NCBI GenBank assembly: GCA_934203105.1
Contig: CAKPYQ010000003.1
Location: 24,057-88,056 of the forward strand
DNA length: 64,000 nucleotides
DNA from: an uncultured Alphaproteobacteria bacterium
Lineage (GTDB): Bacteria > Pseudomonadota > Alphaproteobacteria > CAAHEQ01 > UBA3637
Direction of reading: 5' to 3'
Shown: one piece after another, positions 57,730 through 64,000 of the stretch
Position numbering within the stretch: the first letter of the stretch is position 1
Layout: every line of letters begins with the position of its first letter
The notes under the pieces: model-generated
What the model was told of the DNA's origin: nothing
The model's database searches: none
What the model saw: only the letters and a program-made list of their open reading frames with translations
Translations under genes and position numbers: made by a program

Positions 57730-58362
57730 TTATTTTTTGGACTTTAAAACTTTTTTCTTTTTGGGTTTGCCTTGTTGTTTTTCACCGAAAACAGGTGTTT
57801 TCAGGCCTTTTTCTACGGAAAAGCCGAATTTGCCCAATTGGCGACCCATCGTGTAATAAAATCCGTGCATATAGCCCAAGATACCCATTTTATCCAAGCT
57901 TAATTTGCCGTCCTCATCGATGTATTTTTCATCAATATTGACGCCCACAATTTCGGCCGTGAACATATCGTGCGATCCATAGTTTTTAATGTCGATTACT
58001 TTGCATTCGATTGATACAGGGCTTTCGGCAATTGCCGGCGCAGAAACGTGTTCGCATTTTTCGGCCGTTAAGCCCGTTTCTTTAAACTTGTCGACTTTTG
58101 CGCCGGATTTGACACCGCACCAATCGACAATTTCGGCCAAAGCCAATGTCGGCAAGTTGATGACAAATTCCTTTGATTCGCTGATCAATTGATGTGAATA
58201 TCGGCTGGGTCGAACAGATACATAAGTAATGGCGGGATCAGAGGCGATAATTCCTGTCCATGCGGCCGTCATTACATTTGGTTTTTCAACCGTTCCCGAT
58301 GAAATCAACGCGGGCGGAACAGGCGCTAATAATGTACACGGTTTCCAGTGTGCTTTTGCCAT
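57730..58362 (-). CDS. Flavin reductase / flavoredoxin-like FMN-binding protein
   Basis: A 210-residue split-barrel flavoprotein. ATG 58362 follows GAAAGG; a second ATG 15 bases upstream is less well placed. Family marks: PCTLLAPVPPALISSG, NVMTAAWTGIIASDPAITYV, RPSRYSHQLISESKEFVINL and later HDMFTAEIVGV. It binds FMN and passes electrons in the cytoplasm; the partner is unknown. The C-terminal tail is a Lys-rich stretch (KPKKKKVLKSKK). A cluster with the beta-barrel gene upstream is likely (14-base gap). Confidence 0.9.
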   Translation of the reverse strand: MAKAHWKPCTLLAPVPPALISSGTVEKPNVMTAAWTGIIASDPAITYVSVRPSRYSHQLISESKEFVINLPTLALAEIVDWCGVKSGAKVDKFKETGLTAEKCEHVSAPAIAESPVSIECKVIDIKNYGSHDMFTAEIVGVNIDEKYIDEDGKLSLDKMGILGYMHGFYYTMGRQLGKFGFSVEKGLKTPVFGEKQQGKPKKKKVLKSKK

Positions 58363-58376
58363 TTTTTTGCCTTTCA

Positions 58377-59159
58377 TTAAAATTGAACTTTTAAAGCAGA
58401 ACCGATTGTGTGGGCGTCGGCTTGTCCGTTGTGCCTGCTTTTATTATAAAAAGTATAGTTAAAAAAGCCGCCTAATGCAATTTTGGGCGTGAAGAAAAAG
58501 TTAATTTGTGCCCGGCCATCAAAGGATTTTTCTTTTTCGTGCTTGTCATAGCTGTAAATAACACTCAAATCCGCCGCGACAACATCGGAAAAGTTTTTAT
58601 ATATGCCGGCATAGGTTAAATATTTCGGATCATTATCTGCATCTTTTCTTTGGGCAATCGGTATTTCAACTTGACCGCCGAGATAGGGCAGAAAATACTT
58701 TAAATCATATCCGCTTTTAACGTCGATGTTAAATCCTTTGTAAGCGCCGCCGAAGTGGTGGGTTTCCCGCTGTAAATACAACATTTTTAAGTTTAAACGC
58801 AGATCGTTTTGATGATACAAATCGTATAAAGCGCCAACCGACCAATCAACATTTTTATCGGAATGATCCGTTATGCTGTCGGCGGTTTTTGCTCGTTGCC
58901 ATGTGTTTAAAATGTTTCCTAAAATCGCCACTTTCGGAGAAATGCCATAAGACAACTGTTGTTCGGCAACTTTTAAACGCAACCGATAATCCGGTGTTAA
59001 ATCGGACTTCTTACGCATATGATATTTCCCGTAGGACAAAGTTGTTTGCGACGTTAACGCTTTTTTGGGGGGCAGGTAAAACGGATTAGTTATCTCTGTC
59101 GCCAAAGAGGACGTCGTTACGGACAAAGCCAAAATTAAAGATAAAATTAAGTTTTTCAT
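58377..59159 (-). CDS. Outer-membrane beta-barrel-like protein
   Basis: A 260-residue protein with a signal peptide (cleavage near SSLA, residue 20) and about ten alternating amphipathic strands, ending KVQF as outer-membrane proteins do (terminal Phe). Lengths and strands fit a 10-12-strand barrel. No closer family could be recognised. AAGGAG lies before the ATG. The aromatic girdle residues (YDLKYFLPYL, FFNYTFYNK) support a barrel. Confidence 0.75.
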   Translation of the reverse strand: MKNLILSLILALSVTTSSLATEITNPFYLPPKKALTSQTTLSYGKYHMRKKSDLTPDYRLRLKVAEQQLSYGISPKVAILGNILNTWQRAKTADSITDHSDKNVDWSVGALYDLYHQNDLRLNLKMLYLQRETHHFGGAYKGFNIDVKSGYDLKYFLPYLGGQVEIPIAQRKDADNDPKYLTYAGIYKNFSDVVAADLSVIYSYDKHEKEKSFDGRAQINFFFTPKIALGGFFNYTFYNKSRHNGQADAHTIGSALKVQF

Positions 59160-59218
59160 AAAAATCTCCTTATAATGCGCCTATCATAAAATACTTTGCA
59201 AAAAAGTGCAATAAAAAA

Positions 59219-59247
59219 TTGACAAAGCTTGTGTATTGTAGTACATT
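59219..59247 (+). promoter_or_regulatory. Promoter of the acyltransferase gene
   Basis: TTGACA (59219-59224), 17 bases, TACATT (59242-59247), 26 bases before the ATG. Confidence 0.55.
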
Positions 59248-59273
59248 ATACAAAAACAAGGAAAGGTTGACAA

Positions 59274-59930
59274 ATGTTTCAAATATTAAAAAAATTGTTT
59301 CATAAGAATGTTCAAATTGACGGAAAAGGCAATACAGGCAACTTTTATGATTTCCCAAAATGTCAATTTAAAATCATCGGATCCAATAATCAAGTTAATA
59401 TAGACCCCAGTTGTCGTTTAAGCGGTAACGTTTTAATTTATGGTGATGGCAACACACTTCAAATCGGGCAGAAAAGCTGTTTGAACGGCAGCATTGAAAT
59501 CGGCCAACCGGAAACATTATTTTCCGGACATGTTATTTCTTGCAAAATGGAAATCGGCAAGCGTGTATATGTCGGAAAATCGTTGATTAAAATGGGGGAA
59601 GATAAAACAATTTTGACAATCGGGAATGATTGCGCGATTGCTTCGGGAACAAAGATTATGTGTTCGGATGTTCATTCCATTTTGGATAAAAACGGCGATG
59701 TTGTAAACGCGGCGGAAAAAATTAAAATCGGCAATCACGTTTGGATCGGTTATGATTGTAAGGTTTTGAAAAATACAACAATTCCGAACGATTGCGTTGT
59801 TGCCGCAGGATCAATTGTAACCAAAGTATTTGATTGGGCGAATTGCTTGATTGCCGGCACGCCGGCCAAAATCGTTAAGCATAACATTTCGTGGGATAAA
59901 CGCAGCCCTAATTTGTTGGTACGCGAATAA
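59274..59930 (+). CDS. Left-handed beta-helix (hexapeptide) acyltransferase
   Basis: A 218-residue protein with hexapeptide-like repeats from residue 14 to 200 (IDGKGNTGNF, IIGSNNQVNIDPSCRL, LTIGNDCAIASGTKIMCSDV) and the late signature KIKIGNHVWIGYDCKVLKNT, then AAGSIVTK and GTPAKIVKHN. The likely catalytic His is in SDVHSIL. It probably O- or N-acetylates a sugar of a surface glycan and pairs functionally with the GT2 gene convergent to it. Confidence 0.9.
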   Translation: MFQILKKLFHKNVQIDGKGNTGNFYDFPKCQFKIIGSNNQVNIDPSCRLSGNVLIYGDGNTLQIGQKSCLNGSIEIGQPETLFSGHVISCKMEIGKRVYVGKSLIKMGEDKTILTIGNDCAIASGTKIMCSDVHSILDKNGDVVNAAEKIKIGNHVWIGYDCKVLKNTTIPNDCVVAAGSIVTKVFDWANCLIAGTPAKIVKHNISWDKRSPNLLVRE

Positions 59931-59957
59931 TTTTTGCTTCTTTTGGACAAGGGGGCT

Positions 59958-60944
59958 TTATTTAAAAGCCCTTGCCCATAGCAGAGCCGGCCGATAAGAC
60001 GGTCTGTTTAATAACAGCCATAAAGTGATTTTGTGCTTTAACTTTAATCCGGTAAATGAAATCAAGCCGTCTTTATATAAATTGCGCGTGACATTGGCGG
60101 CATGGGCGAATAAATCTTCTTGTTTAGCTTTATCTTTTTGTTTACGAATGCATTGATTGAGCATCATTTTGACGCGTTGATTGAACAAATACCGCTTTAA
60201 CATCGGGATTTTTTCGGGCGCTTCGCGTTCAAAATACGCGTTTAAAAATCGAATGATTTTGTCATAGCTGTCGATTTTGTCGATTGAAAAATTCGACCGC
60301 ATAACCGAGTTGGGATTTTTGTAGTAATAATAAAACGCCGCATTGATTAACGCCATTTTGTCCAGCCGATTAAGCAGGCACGTTGTAAAAGGAACATCTT
60401 CGAAATGAATGCCTTCGATGAACGGATCTTTGCCGATAATATCGCGTTTATACAGTCGAAAACAAACGCCTGTTTTAATATCGCGCCGTGTTAAAAAAGC
60501 TTTCAGCGGATTTAAAGTAACGGATACTTTGCAATCGTTTAAGTCGATATTTTGCAATGGTTCTTTATACATTTTTGCGGTGTTTTGAGCATTGCAATTG
60601 ACAACTTTAACATCTTCTTTTTTGGCGATATTCACCATTGTTTCCAATGTTAAAGGATGGATATAATCGTCCGAGTCTAAAAAGAAAACATATTCACCCG
60701 TAGCCTTTCTTAATCCGGCGTTGCGGGCAGAGGAAAGGCCGCCGTTTTTCTTATGAATAACGGAAAAGTTTTTGCTGTGTTGCGCGGCAAACTTATCGGC
60801 AATTTGTCCGGAAGTATCGGTTGATCCGTCATCGACACAAATACATTCAAAATCTTGTAGGGTTTGTGCCGCGACGCTTTCAAGACAACCTTTTAAATAT
60901 TCCCTGACATTATATATCGGAACGATAACTGATACTTTTGGCAT
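59958..60944 (-). CDS. Glycosyltransferase family 2
   Basis: A 328-residue GT-A transferase. The N terminus has VSVIVPIYNVREYLKGCLES, then CVDDGSTDTSG, GGLSSARNAGL and FLDSDDYIHP, the full GT2 set with the DxD-like metal site. The C-terminal 100 residues are helical and basic. It probably extends a surface polysaccharide. It is convergent with the acyltransferase gene (27-base gap). Confidence 0.93.
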   Translation of the reverse strand: MPKVSVIVPIYNVREYLKGCLESVAAQTLQDFECICVDDGSTDTSGQIADKFAAQHSKNFSVIHKKNGGLSSARNAGLRKATGEYVFFLDSDDYIHPLTLETMVNIAKKEDVKVVNCNAQNTAKMYKEPLQNIDLNDCKVSVTLNPLKAFLTRRDIKTGVCFRLYKRDIIGKDPFIEGIHFEDVPFTTCLLNRLDKMALINAAFYYYYKNPNSVMRSNFSIDKIDSYDKIIRFLNAYFEREAPEKIPMLKRYLFNQRVKMMLNQCIRKQKDKAKQEDLFAHAANVTRNLYKDGLISFTGLKLKHKITLWLLLNRPSYRPALLWARAFK

Positions 60945-61011
60945 AATTTAAATCTCCTTATGTTTTGGCAAATTATAACAATATTTGATTAAAAATCAAT
61001 TATTTTTTTTC

Positions 61012-61040
61012 TTTACTTTCGGCACTAAAATCGTTATTAT
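61012..61040 (+). promoter_or_regulatory. Promoter of the ABC exporter operon
   Basis: TTTACT (61012-61017), 17 bases, TATTAT (61035-61040); AAAGGAGG follows before the ATG at 61067. Confidence 0.5.
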
Positions 61041-61066
61041 GAAAAAAAAATTTTAAAGGAGGAAGT

Positions 61067-62824
61067 ATGAAACCTTATCCTGCAAAGGCTTTGCCTTATT
61101 TTCTTGGACGTTTAAAAGACTATCGAAAAATACTGATTCTGTTATTGATATCGGTTGCTTTGGGGTGCTTTTTTGATAAGCTGTTGCCGTATTATTTTTC
61201 AAAAATTATTGATGTTTTTTCGTTAAATGTTGCGGATAAAAGCGTACTTTTGAGGTCTATATTAACGCTTTTAGGCTTCTATACGTTATCGATTGTGGCT
61301 TTCAATGCTATTCGGCGGTTGTCGATGTTTTGGTGCCAAAAAATTGAAACGGGCTTAATCGTTCAAACACAAAAAGACGCATTAAATTATATGTCCGGTC
61401 ATTCATCGCGCTTTTTTTCAGATCAACAATCGGGCGCTTTGGGGACAAAAGTGAATCGCTTGGCGCAAGAAACAGGCCATATGTTTATGCTGATTTTGTG
61501 GGATTTTTACTATCCTTTTGTTCTTTTGATCACAACGTTTGCAATGTTGTTTTGGATCAATTTTTTGTTTGCTATGCTGTTTTTATTTTGGGTTATTTTG
61601 TTTGGCTTTGTTTTGGTTAAATCCAGCGCTAAATTAAAAGTGTATTCCCATAATCGAGCGGAAAAATGGGCTTCAACGGCGGGACGGGTGATTGATATTT
61701 TATCGAATAATTCGTTGGTTAAAAGCTTTGCTTCTTTGGACTATGAGCAAGAGAAATTACAGCCGTTTTTGGAGGAAGAACGCAAGGCGTTAGCAACTTC
61801 CTTTAATAAAATCGAAAATGCCAGATTGGTGCAGTTTATTGTTGTTGCTTTGTTTTTACTTTCGATGTTATGTTTGGCTGTTTTCCTGTGGTATATGGAT
61901 ATGGTTTCGACCGGCGATGTTGTTTTTATGTTGTTGTTGATTTCGGGAATTATGACGACGTTTCAATATTTTGTTTTTTCTTTGTTGGAATGGAACAAAA
62001 GCACCGGCGAGTCGGAAAATGCGTTGGAGCTTTTATCTTTGCCGCACGAAATAACGGACAAACCGAATGCGCCACAATTGAACGTCAAGCGTGGTGTTAT
62101 TGAGTTTAAAAATGTTTTTTTCAAATATTCGCCCCGCAAAAAAGTGATGGAGGATTTTAATTTAAAAATCAAAGCGCATGAAAAAGTCGGTTTGGTCGGC
62201 ATTTCCGGCAGCGGTAAAAGTACTTTGGTCAGCTTGTTGCAGCGGCTTTATGAAGTGCAAGAGGGCGCCGTTTTAATTGACGGTCAAAATATTAACGACG
62301 TGACGCAAGACAGCTTACACAAAGCAATTGCCGTCATTCCACAGGATACGACGTTATTAAATCGCTCGATTTATGACAATATTGCTTACGGGCGACCTGA
62401 TGCAACAAAAGAGGAAGTCTTGGCGGCGGCCAAAAAAGCCTATGCCGATGAGTTTATTCAAGAAATGCCAAAAGCGTATGACAGCTTGGTTGGCGAACGC
62501 GGTGTTAAAGTTTCCGGCGGTCAACGTCAACGGATTGCGGTGGCGCGCGCTGTTTTGAAAAATGCGCCGATTTTGATTTTGGACGAAGCAACATCAGCTT
62601 TGGACAGCGTTTCCGAACAATATATTCAACAAAGTATGAAATCGTTAATGCGGGGCAAAACGGTCATAGCGATTGCTCATCGTTTGTCGACGTTGCAAAA
62701 AATGGATCGCATTATCGTGATGAGCAAAGGTAAAATTGTCGAGCAGGGGACTCCTGCCGAATTGTTGAAAAGAAAAGGAACTTATGCTAAATTGTGGAAA
62801 ATTCAAACGGGGAGTAAAAAGTGA
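61067..62824 (+). CDS. ABC exporter, fused permease and ATPase
   Basis: A 585-residue half-transporter. Six membrane helices span about residues 20-310. The ATPase has Walker A GISGSGKST near 382, signature VSGGQRQRIAVARA near 484, Walker B LILDEATSALD and the switch His in AIAHRLSTL. The architecture fits type I exporters of lipids, peptides or drugs (MsbA/LmrA type); the cargo is unknown. Strong RBS AAAGGAGG. The start of the chromate transporter overlaps its end by 4 bases. Confidence 0.92.
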   Translation: MKPYPAKALPYFLGRLKDYRKILILLLISVALGCFFDKLLPYYFSKIIDVFSLNVADKSVLLRSILTLLGFYTLSIVAFNAIRRLSMFWCQKIETGLIVQTQKDALNYMSGHSSRFFSDQQSGALGTKVNRLAQETGHMFMLILWDFYYPFVLLITTFAMLFWINFLFAMLFLFWVILFGFVLVKSSAKLKVYSHNRAEKWASTAGRVIDILSNNSLVKSFASLDYEQEKLQPFLEEERKALATSFNKIENARLVQFIVVALFLLSMLCLAVFLWYMDMVSTGDVVFMLLLISGIMTTFQYFVFSLLEWNKSTGESENALELLSLPHEITDKPNAPQLNVKRGVIEFKNVFFKYSPRKKVMEDFNLKIKAHEKVGLVGISGSGKSTLVSLLQRLYEVQEGAVLIDGQNINDVTQDSLHKAIAVIPQDTTLLNRSIYDNIAYGRPDATKEEVLAAAKKAYADEFIQEMPKAYDSLVGERGVKVSGGQRQRIAVARAVLKNAPILILDEATSALDSVSEQYIQQSMKSLMRGKTVIAIAHRLSTLQKMDRIIVMSKGKIVEQGTPAELLKRKGTYAKLWKIQTGSKK

Positions 62825-63357
62825 AAACATACTGGGAATTATTTTGCGCTTTCTTTAAAATCGGTTTATTTACATTTGGCGGCGGCTATGCGATGTTGCC
62901 GTTGATACAAAAAGAAGTGGTCAAACGCGGTTGGGCTGATGATGACGAAATATTGGATTACTATGCCATCGGCCAAGTCACACCCGGGATTATTGCGGTA
63001 AATGTATCGACATTTATCGGGTATAAAATTCGGGGCGTCAGTGGCGCGATTGTATCGATGTTTGGAATGGTTTTTCCGTCATTGGTTATTATTACATCGA
63101 TTGCGTTAGGGCTTTCGTATTTTTGGGAAAGCTCAATTGTTGTGCATGCGTTTGCCGGCATTCGTTTGGTAATACCGGCTTTGATTGTCCCGATTTTGAT
63201 TAAGATGATTAAAAAAAGCGTTATAGATTGGTTTACGGGATTGATTTTAATGAATGCCTTTTTGCTTTGCTTTTTTGATGTGTTACCGCCGATTTATATT
63301 GTTATTTCATCGGCTTTGTTGGGATTGCTTTATAAAGTGGTAAAGGAAAAAAGATGA
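62821..63357 (+). CDS. chrA: Chromate transporter family protein, first half
   Basis: A 178-residue protein with five to six membrane segments. The family motifs FKIGLFTFGGGYAMLPLIQKE and DYYAIGQVTPGIIAVNVSTFIGY are at the N terminus. This is one half of the short-chain ChrA pair, in which two related genes form a functional unit. Members can export chromate, but in many bacteria the true substrate is unknown. Overlaps both neighbours by 4 bases (ATGA at each junction). Confidence 0.9.
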   Translation: MKTYWELFCAFFKIGLFTFGGGYAMLPLIQKEVVKRGWADDDEILDYYAIGQVTPGIIAVNVSTFIGYKIRGVSGAIVSMFGMVFPSLVIITSIALGLSYFWESSIVVHAFAGIRLVIPALIVPILIKMIKKSVIDWFTGLILMNAFLLCFFDVLPPIYIVISSALLGLLYKVVKEKR

Positions 63358-63896
63358 TGATTTATTTGACGTTATTTTATGAATTTTTTAAAATCGGATT
63401 GTTTGCGATCGGGGGCGGTTTAGCGACGATTCCGTTTTTGTTTGATTTAACGGCGCGCTTCGATTGGTTTTCGGTACAAGATTTAGTTTCGATGATTGCT
63501 TTATCCGAGTCGACTCCGGGACCGTTAGGAATCAATATGGCAACCTTTGCCGGCGTTCAAACGGTGGGTATTTTGGGCGGTTTGATAGCAACTACGGGCT
63601 TGGTTTGTCCCGCTATGATCGTTATCATTTGGATATCTAAGTTCTTGAATAAATTCAAAAACAGCTTTACAGTTCAATCTTTATTTTACGGATTAAGGCC
63701 GGCTGTTTCAGTGATGATTTTCGTCTTTGTGTTAAAAGTTTGCCAAATTATTGTTGATTTAACACCGAACTTTAATCAGCTGATGATATCGGCGGGTTTG
63801 TTTATTTGCTATATGTTATTGATTTTGCGATATAAATGTCACCCGATATTCTTTATTTTCTTGGGGGCGGTTATGGGAATTTTGCTTGAATTATAA
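63354..63896 (+). CDS. chrA: Chromate transporter family protein, second half
   Basis: A 180-residue homologue of the preceding gene: FKIGLFAIGGGLATIPFLFD and IALSESTPGPLGINMATFAG are the paired motifs. The two start in tandem with a 4-base overlap, as usual for the split form. The end is 28 bases before an AT-rich stretch leading to tRNA-Glu. Confidence 0.9.
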   Translation: MMIYLTLFYEFFKIGLFAIGGGLATIPFLFDLTARFDWFSVQDLVSMIALSESTPGPLGINMATFAGVQTVGILGGLIATTGLVCPAMIVIIWISKFLNKFKNSFTVQSLFYGLRPAVSVMIFVFVLKVCQIIVDLTPNFNQLMISAGLFICYMLLILRYKCHPIFFIFLGAVMGILLEL

Positions 63897-63924
63897 AAAA
63901 AATGAAAAAAATTAAAAAAAGTAC

Positions 63925-63953
63925 TTGCAATTATTTTTTTATTCGTGTATAAA
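63925..63953 (+). promoter_or_regulatory. Promoter of tRNA-Glu
   Basis: TTGCAA (63925-63930), 17 bases, TATAAA (63948-63953), 18 bases before the tRNA. Confidence 0.65.
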
Positions 63954-63971
63954 GTAGCTACTTTCGATGAT

Positions 63972-64000
63972 GACCCCATCGTCTAGAGGCCTAGGACATC
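63972..64000 (+). tRNA. tRNA-Glu, 5' part (cut by the window end)
   Basis: GACCCCA acceptor strand, then TC, D-arm GTC...GAC with AGAGGCCTAG loop, the typical start of tRNA-Glu. The anticodon lies outside the window. Confidence 0.8.

Overview
The window reads as a chromosomal segment of an AT-rich alphaproteobacterium with an anaerobic or fermentative lifestyle, probably host-associated; this is inference from gene content, not from a marker phylogeny. Alphaproteobacterial signs are the F-ATPase Fo genes standing alone as atpI-atpB-atpE-b'-b, the DUF721-DsbA pair, the recO-era-rnc-lepB cluster and the XRE regulator at 40857-41363. Anaerobic signs are a Na+-pumping oxaloacetate decarboxylase (oadGAB), a FeoA-FeoB ferrous iron transporter and a glycyl radical enzyme with its activase. 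Most strong promoters have TTGACA-like and TATAAT-like boxes about 17 bp apart.

Layout. 1-13.6 kb is housekeeping: recO (cut by the window edge), era, rnc, lepB on the minus strand; tgt, DUF721, DsbA-like, ATP synthase Fo genes, a frameshifted HATPase-receiver-PP2C phosphatase, rsmE, a secreted Cys-containing protein, an M16 peptidase and an XRE regulator. 13.8-24.5 kb holds oadGAB, a TPR-methyltransferase, a candidate small RNA, ssb, gyrA, a periplasmic cyclophilin and recJ. 24.5-26.8 kb has an acyl-ACP thioesterase, a second short promoter-terminator unit and an orphan phage tail-fibre gene pair. 26.8-35.7 kb is one long minus-strand operon for a galactofuranose-type surface glycan (two UDP-galactopyranose mutases, an SDR, two DUF4422 proteins, a glycosyltransferase) whose last two genes are, unexpectedly, a glycyl radical activase and a divergent glycyl radical enzyme. 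A radical SAM/SPASM plus DUF218 pair and tRNA-Pro follow.

37.9-52.9 kb has a GNAT protein, unknown proteins, a non-coding stretch of about 880 bp (39745-40625) with a 6S-like fold and several repeat families, an XRE operon, lnt, an RNase H-like protein, tRNA-Lys, a DUF3137 protein, feoAB, alr, a large SF2 helicase with a membrane-like segment and a Cys-rich exported peptide. 53.0-56.0 kb is a lower-GC island next to the 3' end of tRNA-Thr: an interrupted nucleotidyltransferase-like gene, a MccF-type S66 peptidase and a frameshifted mini class I aminoacyl-tRNA-synthetase-like gene. 56.2-64 kb has an ankyrin-like/hydrolase protein, a flavin reductase, a beta-barrel protein, an acyltransferase, a GT2 glycosyltransferase, an ABC exporter, a split chromate transporter and the start of tRNA-Glu.

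The best candidates for undescribed biology are the glycyl radical enzyme inside the galactofuranose operon, the tRNA-Thr island pairing a MccF-like peptidase with a synthetase-like protein, the c-subunit without its glycine motif, and the two look-alike short transcription units at 18.4 and 25.4 kb.
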